From Candidatus Saliniplasma halalkaliphilum (lineage in GTDB: Archaea > Thermoplasmatota > Thermoplasmata > Halarchaeoplasmatales > Halarchaeoplasmataceae): a stretch of DNA of 8,969 nucleotides. How positions within the stretch are numbered: the first letter of the stretch is position 1; each line of letters begins with the position of its first letter. Positions 1 to 5,942 of this stretch are shown piece by piece. The stretch is from NCBI GenBank assembly GCA_019594235.1, contig JAFDTG010000064.1:1-8969 (forward strand), given 5' to 3'. The position numbers were made by a program, and so were the translations under genes. Under the pieces are notes generated by a model. That model made no database searches and was not told where the DNA came from. It worked only from the letters and a program-made list of their open reading frames with translations.

Positions 1-368
1 GATATGATAGATCGAAATTCATACTCCTTCAGAAGTTCGTTTTCTACATCTCCAGCGGTTTCTTTTTTTATACGGGTGATGAGTAGTGCTCTTCGGTCAA
101 ACACAAGTAAAGTAAACAGTAAAAAGAATATCACCAGAACGATCACCAAATTGGTGAAGTTGAAAACAATATTTCTATTGAGGTAAAGGAAGGATGCCAT
201 GGAAAATAGGACCCCGACGTCCATCCAATCAGTTTTTTCTAAGAACAAACCAGTGATCGAAAATAACCCACCGAGAAGTGGTACGAACCAGAATAACCTA
301 ACTGTAGGAACGACCCCGGCAATCAATGTCACTATGAGCACTGCAACGCTCGCTGTCAAGTTCTCCAT
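1..368 (-). CDS. Multi-helix membrane protein, 5' part only (runs off left edge)
   Basis: The minus-strand frame opens with ATG at 368-366 and stays open to the window edge, giving 122 residues with no stop. The visible part begins MENLTASVAVLIVTLIAG and holds about four hydrophobic segments (roughly residues 4-20, 26-40, 50-64 and 72-91). A basic stretch (DRRALLITRIKKE) and an acidic, probably cytoplasmic segment follow. The start lies 2 bp after the TGA of the DUF58 gene, so it is almost certainly the next gene of the same operon and translationally coupled; a weak GAGAAG purine stretch lies upstream. Known: MoxR-DUF58 operons often include transglutaminase-like (TgpA-type) proteins or other polytopic proteins at this position. 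Inferred: it is the membrane partner of that system. No catalytic motif is visible in the fragment, so no function is assigned. Confidence 0.75.
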   Translation of the reverse strand, partial: MENLTASVAVLIVTLIAGVVPTVRLFWFVPLLGGLFSITGLFLEKTDWMDVGVLFSMASFLYLNRNIVFNFTNLVIVLVIFFLLFTLLVFDRRALLITRIKKETAGDVENELLKEYEFRSII

Positions 369-370
369 GG

Positions 371-1636
371 TCAGGCTCTTCTCAAGTATCGTTTCACCTC
401 GTCTAAAGCTGCTTCAAGGGGTTCATGGGGATCCCAGTCCACGACCACTGAGTACCTCCAAAGTTTATTGATCAGATTTTCTCTCTCTATTGTGAATACT
501 TTTTCAGCGATCTTTTCATAACCTTTTCCGATCTCCCTTTCGATGTGGAGCGGGTTCGGTGATATAACCATGACATCGAAATCTTTCATACAGATATCGA
601 CTATGGTCTCTGTGATATCCTTGTGGACTAGTGGTGATATGAACACGATCATACTTCGTCGTGGGAAGAACCTCTTCAGTATCCATTTTGCATCATCAGG
701 TCTCCAAGTACCACCTTTCTCGGATTTGCTTAGAACGTTCATGATCTTGTAAAAGTGTTCCCTCCCCGATCCGGGATAAATCCAGTTCAGGAAATCACCC
801 AGAACGATCAAACCGACACGGTTCCGGTCATCCAAAATGCTGGAGGCCAAACTCGCCGCTGCCCGTATGGAAGCTCTCATGGTGTTGTCCCTGACCGTTC
901 CTATGTTCCCCTCCTTGAAGGCGTCCACGACTATTATCACGTCGCCTGACTGCTCCCCTTCGTACTCGTTCGTGATAGGGTTCAGATTTCTTGCAGTCGC
1001 TTTCCAGTTTATCTTTCTTATATCGTCTCCAGGTAGGTATTCACGCAGCGAAAAGAATTCAGTACCAATCCCGATATTACTCGACTGGATATTCCCCAGC
1101 CAGTTGCGGGTGTATTTAGGTCTGATATTGACACTTTTGATCTTCTCGAGACCTGGTAATACATGGATATTCAAGGTGTTTTCAGCCGTCCATGATCTAT
1201 TATAGAACGATAGGGGGTCACGGTAGCGTATATCTATAGGACCTATCTCGACTTCCCCTCTCAGTGGACAGGTGATCTCGTACTGGATGGTCTTTTTCTC
1301 ACCGCGTTCCAACTCTATGATGTGATGGTTCGTTCCTTTATTCACCTCAACTTTAGATGGAAGATCATCTTTGATCTCAAGGAATTTTAAGTCGTTCCCT
1401 TTGTTCAAGATATCGATCTTGATCCACATTGTGCTCCCTTCGTAGAGGTCCACTTCCTCGACTTCCCTTGATACCTCCAGGTTTATATTTTCAGGGGGGT
1501 AACCTTTCAGACTCACGGCTAATACGGATAGGCCGGCTATAGCTCCGATGAATAGGACCCAACTGTTGAACACGGAGCCGAATACCAGCGAGAATATGAT
1601 CAAACCTATCAGATAAGCCGTGTATCTAGATCTCAT
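371..1636 (-). CDS. DUF58 / VWA-like protein, partner of MoxR ATPase
   Basis: This 421-residue protein has the DUF58 layout. Two N-terminal membrane helices (about 6-22 and 25-43) are followed by a beta-rich domain (50-160) containing CPLRGEVEIGP and DPLSFY. The DUF58 signature lies at about 191-216 (GTEFFSLREYLPGDDIRKINW, then KATAR). A von Willebrand A-like fold from about 231 ends in DVIIVVDAF. The first metal-site motif, normally DxSxS, reads D238-A-F-K-E, so the metal site is degenerate; this is not rare in DUF58 proteins. The ATG abuts the TGA of the MoxR gene (AAATGAATGAG), implying translational coupling. Known: DUF58 proteins co-occur with MoxR AAA+ ATPases and may act as their membrane-anchored adaptors. 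The exact substrate is unknown. The family assignment is firm; the role is inferred from context. Confidence 0.93.
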   Translation of the reverse strand: MRSRYTAYLIGLIIFSLVFGSVFNSWVLFIGAIAGLSVLAVSLKGYPPENINLEVSREVEEVDLYEGSTMWIKIDILNKGNDLKFLEIKDDLPSKVEVNKGTNHHIIELERGEKKTIQYEITCPLRGEVEIGPIDIRYRDPLSFYNRSWTAENTLNIHVLPGLEKIKSVNIRPKYTRNWLGNIQSSNIGIGTEFFSLREYLPGDDIRKINWKATARNLNPITNEYEGEQSGDVIIVVDAFKEGNIGTVRDNTMRASIRAAASLASSILDDRNRVGLIVLGDFLNWIYPGSGREHFYKIMNVLSKSEKGGTWRPDDAKWILKRFFPRRSMIVFISPLVHKDITETIVDICMKDFDVMVISPNPLHIEREIGKGYEKIAEKVFTIERENLINKLWRYSVVVDWDPHEPLEAALDEVKRYLRRA

Positions 1637-2593
1637 TCATTTCACTTTTGGAACTGGTATATTTTCGAGTATATTTTCTATAATATCTTTGGGATTGACT
1701 CCCTTTATGGCGGGGCCCGGTTTAAGGACCAATCTATGTGATAATCCTTCTTTTGCTATGAACTTTACATCATCGGGCACGACAAAATCTCTACCTCGAA
1801 GTGCAGCGTTGGCCATGGATAATTTCATCAATGCCAAACTACCACGAGGACTAGATCCAACTTCGACGTCTCTATTCTCACGGGTTTTCTGAACTATGGA
1901 AACTATGTATTTTTTGATATCGTCGTCCAAGTAAACTTCCTCAACGGACCTCTGCATATCGATTAAAGTATCAGGGTCTATCACCCTAGAAACATCGACG
2001 TCATCTCTCTTCCTATCTTTCCTTCTTTTCAATATCTCGACTTCTTCTTTTTTACTGGGATAACCTATCTCTAAGCGCAGCATGAACCTGTCAACCTGAG
2101 CCTCTGGAAGGGGATAGGTTCCTTCGTACTCGATGGGATTCTGGGTGGCGATCACTATGAACGGTTCTTTGAGTTTGTAGGTCTCTCCTTCCAGTGTTGT
2201 CTGTTTCTCCTGCATAGCTTCTAAAAGAGCAGCCTGGGTCTTTGGAGGTGCCCTGTTCACTTCATCAGCCAGCAGTATGTTCGTGAATATCGGTCCCTTC
2301 CTCATCTTGAACTGGCTGGTGTTCCTGTCATATATTGAAGAACCGGTTATATCCGCTGGCAGCAGATCGGGAGTGAACTGTATCCTTTTGAAATCGCATC
2401 CCAGCGTATCTGCGAAACAGTTTGACAATAGTGTTTTGGCCAAACCTGGAAAATCTTCGAAAAGGATGTTCCCGCTGGAAAGTATACCTAAAAAAGTTTT
2501 CTCCAAAACACTCCTTTTACCGACTATGACTTTACTCACTTCATCTATGAGCGAGTCTCCTATACGTGATATCTCTTCTATTTTCAATTCCAT
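1637..2593 (-). CDS. MoxR-family AAA+ ATPase
   Basis: The 318-residue length is normal for MoxR. Walker A is EDFPGLAKT (46-54), with Asp in place of the first glycine but the catalytic PGLAKT intact. Walker B is ILLADE (106-111), followed by NRAPPKTQAALLEAMQE. Sensor 1 is ATQNP (149-153), the arginine finger is in PEAQVDRF (R169), and sensor 2 is in SSPRGSLALMKL (R250). The helical lid domain fills the C-terminus. Known: MoxR ATPases act as ATP-driven chaperones that remodel or insert metal into partner proteins, usually encoded beside DUF58/VWA proteins, as here. The start is uncertain. ATG at 2593 has GGAGG only 1 nt upstream, whereas TTG at 2587 has the same GGAGG 7 nt upstream and overlaps the previous stop as TTGA. 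The TTG start would give 316 residues. Confidence 0.96.
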   Translation of the reverse strand: MELKIEEISRIGDSLIDEVSKVIVGKRSVLEKTFLGILSSGNILFEDFPGLAKTLLSNCFADTLGCDFKRIQFTPDLLPADITGSSIYDRNTSQFKMRKGPIFTNILLADEVNRAPPKTQAALLEAMQEKQTTLEGETYKLKEPFIVIATQNPIEYEGTYPLPEAQVDRFMLRLEIGYPSKKEEVEILKRRKDRKRDDVDVSRVIDPDTLIDMQRSVEEVYLDDDIKKYIVSIVQKTRENRDVEVGSSPRGSLALMKLSMANAALRGRDFVVPDDVKFIAKEGLSHRLVLKPGPAIKGVNPKDIIENILENIPVPKVK

Positions 2594-3234
2594 TCCTCCA
2601 TTTTTTTGATCAATCGTTCTATCTTTCTTTTGTAATCTTTATCTTCTTTTATAGCTCTGAACAATACCTTCTTTGAAACATCTTCATCCAAATTTTGTAA
2701 CACTTTCTTTAGACTTTTGCCTTTCAAAACGAAACTGCTTATTTCTTCGTCCCCTACCACTTTCTTCAACTTTGACGGGTTATCGAATAAAAATTTAATC
2801 TCAGATTCGTTCAGATTCCTCTTATCCATCATCTTTTTGATGAATTCATCTATCAACTTCTCTTCAAGGATAGCTTGACTCAATTCCTTCCCCTTAAAAG
2901 CACTTTTAGCAACATCCGAAGTCCTAGAGATCTTCAAATGGACTATATCATCGAGTTTATTCTTCCTCTCCCACTTATCGAGTTTTTCACTTTTTCCGTA
3001 CAATTTGAAGAAAATGTTTAACCCTACCAAACCGAGGATGATCAACCCAACGATCCACTGCCCCGGATTTCCTATGAGGAACATGAACACAAGAAGTACG
3101 AAGATTATGAGGATCTGTAACTTTGTGATACCCTCCATATTCTTGAACATTTTAAGATCAAAACCCACGGACTCTGTTTCTGGTGGGTCGGAGATGATGG
3201 ATACATGGGAATTTCTATTTTCCTTACCGCTCAT
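2584..3234 (-). CDS. Two-helix membrane protein with charged soluble tail
   Basis: The protein has 216 residues. A polar N-terminus (1-36) is followed by two hydrophobic helices (about 37-54 and 59-78), with GNPGQW in the turn. A long, highly charged helical C-terminal part (about 80-216) contains SRTSDVAKSAFKGKELSQ and ends in a basic, coiled-coil-like KRKIERLIKKMEEWN. The ATG overlaps the previous gene's stop by 4 bp (ATGA at 3231-3234), with G-rich GGTGGGGGT as a possible ribosome site. The end overlaps the MoxR gene. I do not recognise a named family. A small two-helix protein between DUF4129 and MoxR genes resembles the arrangement in haloarchaeal MoxR-DUF58 loci (the DUF7269-type protein), but this likeness rests on layout, not on alignment. 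It probably presents a cytoplasmic helical tail to the ATPase or to DUF58 (inference). Confidence 0.85.
   Translation of the reverse strand: MSGKENRNSHVSIISDPPETESVGFDLKMFKNMEGITKLQILIIFVLLVFMFLIGNPGQWIVGLIILGLVGLNIFFKLYGKSEKLDKWERKNKLDDIVHLKISRTSDVAKSAFKGKELSQAILEEKLIDEFIKKMMDKRNLNESEIKFLFDNPSKLKKVVGDEEISSFVLKGKSLKKVLQNLDEDVSKKVLFRAIKEDKDYKRKIERLIKKMEEWN
2595..2599 (-). promoter_or_regulatory. Shine-Dalgarno GGAGG for the MoxR gene
   Basis: The minus strand reads GGAGG inside the last codons of the upstream gene. It sits 1 nt from the ATG at 2593 but 7 nt from the in-frame TTG at 2587. The spacing favours TTG as the real start, coupled to the upstream TGA through a TTGA overlap. Confidence 0.55.
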
Positions 3235-4097
3235 GAACTACCCCCACCGAGTTCGTTTTTTAGGTCTTCAAGATCATTTATAGCCTTTTTCCTGTCCTCT
3301 TTATCAAGTTCGTGGAAACTGTATCTGCCCTTCTCGAACAGTTCGGTCAAACTGGATATTGTACCATCCGATACATTCAACTCCTTTATGGTTTTCGATT
3401 TCAGCTCCCTAGGAGTCATAAATTCATCGTTCGATACCCCTTCATCCTCTAGGATGTAGCACATATTTTGATAACAGCGGATAACGGTGGACTTTACGTC
3501 TTTACCTTGGTACAAGCTCCGTATAGCTTCATCCACGGTGGAAGACAGGTTCCCTTCGTACTCATCTTCCTCATCCTTGGAGACATCGGATATCAATATA
3601 TCTTTTAGTTTCACAGCTGTAAAAACAACCAGGAAAGAACTTGATAGAATCCCAAGTATCAACAATCCCATGTTTTTAGATAATGTGTCAAAAACCCCTC
3701 CTCCGAAAGAAACACCGCTGAAAAGACCATCGGGTAATGACAACGATGCGATCATCTCCGCGGAAAAAAGGTAGGTTATAGTGATAAATATGATGGTTAA
3801 GATACCCAACCCCTGCAGTATAGTCCCTCTTTTAGTTCCGTGTTGAAAATAGGAAACTGCCAGTATAGAAACAAGAAATATGATTATACTGAAGTAGATC
3901 AATCTCCAAGCATCCCTATCTAAGGTAAAACCTGATCGAACATCCCCGCTCCCTTCCTCTTCGATCCCGAATTCCGTATGTGCCGTCCTTTCAGTGGCTC
4001 TTGGAAGTAGATATATCACATTACCTATCAACCAACAACCTATGAAGACTGTTACGATGGCGATCGTCAATAACGTATGTTTCTTCAGATGTTCCAC
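3231..4097 (-). CDS. Four-helix membrane protein with C-terminal DUF4129-type domain (copy 2)
   Basis: The 288-residue protein starts at GTG. Hydrophobic helices lie at about 8-31, 65-85, 94-116 and 143-163, with an extracytoplasmic loop between the first two (35-62). The cytoplasmic C-terminal domain (about 185-280) has the DUF4129 pattern: VIRCYQNMCYILEDEG, MTPREL (227-232), then LTELFEKGRYSFHELDKED. Known: DUF4129 is the C-terminal domain of many transglutaminase-like TgpA proteins and also occurs alone in archaeal MoxR loci. No transglutaminase Cys-His-Asp domain is present. The next gene upstream is a clear paralogue with the same helix order and the same MTPREL and E-x-x-RYS-x-H motifs, so the pair arose by tandem duplication. 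There is no Shine-Dalgarno before the GTG; a TATA-like TTTTAAAAA lies about 32 bp upstream. The downstream gene overlaps by 4 bp. Confidence 0.9.
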   Translation of the reverse strand: MEHLKKHTLLTIAIVTVFIGCWLIGNVIYLLPRATERTAHTEFGIEEEGSGDVRSGFTLDRDAWRLIYFSIIIFLVSILAVSYFQHGTKRGTILQGLGILTIIFITITYLFSAEMIASLSLPDGLFSGVSFGGGVFDTLSKNMGLLILGILSSSFLVVFTAVKLKDILISDVSKDEEDEYEGNLSSTVDEAIRSLYQGKDVKSTVIRCYQNMCYILEDEGVSNDEFMTPRELKSKTIKELNVSDGTISSLTELFEKGRYSFHELDKEDRKKAINDLEDLKNELGGGSS

Positions 4098-4124
4098 CTG
4101 TTAAATATCATTAACCTGATGCCC

Positions 4125-4133
4125 TTTTTAAAA
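4125..4133 (-). promoter_or_regulatory. Possible internal TATA box before the second DUF4129 gene
   Basis: The minus strand reads TTTTAAAAA in the 58-bp gap between the two DUF4129 genes, centred about 32 bp before the GTG at 4097. A start about 26 bp downstream would give a leader of about 6 nt, in keeping with the lack of a Shine-Dalgarno. The sequence is low-complexity AT, so this is only suggestive. Confidence 0.35.
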
Positions 4134-4155
4134 CTTTCTCGATTGAGAATCAACT

Positions 4156-4995
4156 TTAAAACATCTCTTCTAATTCCCTCTTTAACTTTTTAAACTCCCT
4201 CAGAACCCTTTCCCTATCCTCCTCTTCTAAGGTGTGAGTGCTGTACCTAGCTTCTTCAAAAGTCTCAGTGATATCGCCTATAACTTTAGTATTTATATCA
4301 AAGGTCCTGATGGCTAAGTATTCTAACTCACGTGGAGTCATCGAGTCCTTGTTTCTAACCCCACCCCTTTCAAACAGACTACACATCTCTTTATAGACCC
4401 TGATGATGACTTCTCTGATATCATCCCCCCTACTGAGCTCTTCCACAGCTTTGCCCACCGTTTCCGTTATACTATCTACGACTTCTTTCTTTTCTTCATC
4501 ACCTTCTAAAATCAACGAATCGTCGATGATCTCCTTGGAGGGAGTGCTTGTAAATGCGTTTATAGAGATGATTATCAGGATAAGTAGAACGATGCCCAGG
4601 AACGTTATCAACCCTATGGTTATCCCCCTCACATATAATGCACCGAGATCCAGCCACTCTTGAATATTCCCTCTTCCCCGTAAGAGCGAAGGAACTCCTA
4701 TATCCACATCTACGTAGAGCAGTATAGCAAGCCCCAAAGCAATTATGACCACGGCATAGAGTTTGCTGATCAACTCTGATTTTTTAACCACCATTAAGCT
4801 CATGATGGATCCAGCTAAAATCCCTATGACCAAAGCGAACAACGTGTTAAGTAAAAGTGAAAAAAGGTCGCTCCCTTCTATAACCCATCCCGTACCATCA
4901 CCGTTAACATCGTTGACCGGTTCTTCATCGATCAATCCAAGATCCGGGATAGTTTGGATGATCCCACCGATAGTCCAGGAGGCCAGTAAGACCAA
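4156..4995 (-). CDS. Four-helix membrane protein with C-terminal DUF4129-type domain (copy 1); true start upstream
   Basis: The 279-residue frame, counted from the first available start (TTG at 4995), carries helices at about 1-17 (cut short), 46-70, 77-96 and 125-147. The cytoplasmic DUF4129-type domain spans about 175-270 (VIIRVYKEMCSLFERGGV, MTPREL at 219-224, EEARYSTHTLEEEDRER). It is a paralogue of the next gene: SWTIGGII aligns with CWLIGNVI, and the C-terminal motifs match in order. The TTG start would cut the first helix in half and drop its basic flank. The frame continues upstream as KIERKVKIVLAIT, which aligns with the paralogue's N-terminus, but reaches a TGA without any ATG, GTG or TTG. 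The first extracytoplasmic loop contains D29-V-N31-G-D33-G34, like a calcium-binding DxNxDG loop. This is the first gene of the operon; its partners in the chain are DUF58 and MoxR. Confidence 0.85.
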   Translation of the reverse strand: MVLLASWTIGGIIQTIPDLGLIDEEPVNDVNGDGTGWVIEGSDLFSLLLNTLFALVIGILAGSIMSLMVVKKSELISKLYAVVIIALGLAILLYVDVDIGVPSLLRGRGNIQEWLDLGALYVRGITIGLITFLGIVLLILIIISINAFTSTPSKEIIDDSLILEGDEEKKEVVDSITETVGKAVEELSRGDDIREVIIRVYKEMCSLFERGGVRNKDSMTPRELEYLAIRTFDINTKVIGDITETFEEARYSTHTLEEEDRERVLREFKKLKRELEEMF

Positions 4996-5041
4996 TGTTA
5001 TCGCTAGAACTATCTTGACCTTTCTCTCGATTTTTACTCAC
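4996..5041 (-). other. Probable N-terminal coding extension of the first DUF4129 gene, frame broken at an A5 run
   Basis: Upstream of the TTG at 4995 the same frame reads VKIERKVKIVLAIT back to a TGA at 5040-5038, giving a basic flank and the missing half of helix 1 but no legal start. A GTG at 5041-5039 is one frame off. If the A5 run (T5 on the plus strand, 5031-5035) were A4, the gene would start MSKIERKVKIVLAIT, and the Trp of the SW-TIG motif would fall at residue 21, against 22 in the paralogue. Either the sequence carries a one-base homopolymer error, a recent frameshift is present, or a non-standard start is used. Confidence 0.55.
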
Positions 5042-5064
5042 CTTTATTAAAATAATCTTGGGTC

Positions 5065-5071
5065 TTTATAA
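5065..5071. promoter_or_regulatory. TATA box of the DUF4129-MoxR-DUF58 operon, possibly shared with the divergent gene
   Basis: The minus strand reads TTATAAA with its centre 27 bp before the GTG at 5041, the usual spacing between an archaeal TATA box and its transcription start, so the operon transcript would be leaderless. The core TTATAA is self-complementary and reads TTTATAA on the plus strand, about 59 bp before the radical SAM gene. It could therefore serve both directions, although that would leave a leader of about 33 nt on the plus side. Confidence 0.6.
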
Positions 5072-5126
5072 GTCTATTTCCCTTCAAATCCAAAAAAAGA
5101 AATAACAGCATCCTTTAAAATCATAG

Positions 5127-5942
5127 GTGAACATGGAAACATTGACCTTTTATCACCCGGGTAAGAAATTCCCCAGCTTATCCGTTACCGGAGAGAGATG
5201 CAGCAGAAACTGTAAACACTGCCAGGGTCATTTTCTTAAGAATATGGTCGACGTATCAACTCCGGAAAAATTAAAAAATGCTGCTGAAAAATTGTCTTCT
5301 GAAGGAGCTAAAGGGTTCTTACTATCAGGGGGTTTTGATGAAAAAGGGAGGGTCCCGCTGGACGGTTATTTCGAAGTGCTGAAACATATAAAACAGGATA
5401 CGGACTTGTTGATCAACATCCACACCGGACTTCTGGACGAAGATACTGCTTTTGATCTTAAAATGGCTGACATCGACGTAGTTTCTTTTGATATGATTGG
5501 TAGCCGTGAAACTATCGAAGAGGTGTACGGCTTGAACGCAGCACCTTCCGATTTCCAGCGAAGTTACGAATTGTTAAAACAAAGTGGTTTAGAGGTGGTC
5601 CCTCATATCACACTCGGACTTCACGCTGGACATATCGTCGGTGAATACAAAGCTCTTGAAATGGTCAGTGATTGTGATAAACTCATCGTAAATTCACTGG
5701 TCCCATCATTTTGGGGTCGATCCGTTTCCAAACTAGACATAATAGAATTTTTACAGACAGCCCGTGACAAAATCGATGCCGAGCTGGTTCTCGGTTGTAT
5801 GAGGGAGAGAGGTAGGCATGAAATTGAGATCGAAGCTATCGAACTCGGCATCGATGGTATCGTACTTCCCTCCAGGAAAACCAAAGAGTGGTCTGAAAAG
5901 AGGTACGACATCCAGGTAAAAGAGGTGTGTTGTTCTTTTTGA
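5127..5942 (+). CDS. Radical SAM protein, biotin-synthase-like archaeal type
   Basis: The protein has 271 residues. The radical SAM cluster motif CxxxCxxC is at C25, C29 and C32 (CSRNCKHCQG), preceded by FPSLSVTGERC. A glycine-rich SAM-binding strand follows (FLLSGGFDEKGRVPL, 64-78), then (beta/alpha) repeats through NIHTGL, VVSFDMIG, PHITLGLHAGH and IVNSLVP. The C-terminal part has LGCMRERGR (C224) and ends in VCCSF (C268, C269). These late cysteines could ligate a second iron-sulfur cluster. The pattern recalls the archaeal biotin-synthase homologues grouped as COG1856 (group named from memory). Radical SAM pairs LipS1/LipS2 make lipoate in some archaea, but I cannot say whether this protein belongs to them; the substrate is unassigned. 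GTG at 5127 is the given start and ATG at 5133 is an alternative; AGGTGA (5125-5130) lies too close to either to be decisive. AAATAA at 5100-5105 is a possible TATA box for a leaderless GTG. Confidence 0.92.
   Translation: MNMETLTFYHPGKKFPSLSVTGERCSRNCKHCQGHFLKNMVDVSTPEKLKNAAEKLSSEGAKGFLLSGGFDEKGRVPLDGYFEVLKHIKQDTDLLINIHTGLLDEDTAFDLKMADIDVVSFDMIGSRETIEEVYGLNAAPSDFQRSYELLKQSGLEVVPHITLGLHAGHIVGEYKALEMVSDCDKLIVNSLVPSFWGRSVSKLDIIEFLQTARDKIDAELVLGCMRERGRHEIEIEAIELGIDGIVLPSRKTKEWSEKRYDIQVKEVCCSF

Noticed and set aside
837..1205. Plus-strand 122-codon open frame over DUF58
   Set aside because: It overlaps the DUF58 signature on the other strand and is a shadow frame.
1768..1796. Degenerate metal site or Walker A change as signs of decay in the DUF58 and MoxR genes
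   Set aside because: Asp in the first Walker A position and loss of DxSxS are seen in intact members of these families, and both frames are complete.
2277..2609. Plus-strand 110-codon open frame over the MoxR gene
   Set aside because: It is antisense to the Walker motifs of MoxR and has no features of its own.
4141..4151. Small inverted repeat GATTGAGAATC after the first DUF4129 gene
   Set aside because: A 4-bp stem with a 3-nt loop is expected by chance and there is no following T-run on the minus strand.
4403..5050. Plus-strand open frames of 86-95 codons over the DUF4129 gene
   Set aside because: They are antisense to a well-supported gene, serine- and proline-rich in the manner of shadow frames, and lack recognisable motifs.
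5621..5911. Minus-strand 96-codon open frame inside the radical SAM gene
   Set aside because: It is antisense to conserved motifs of a real gene; no independent evidence.
5936..5940. T5 run at the end of the radical SAM gene as an archaeal terminator
   Set aside because: It is only five T residues inside the coding region, with no second run close by; too common in this AT-rich DNA to call.
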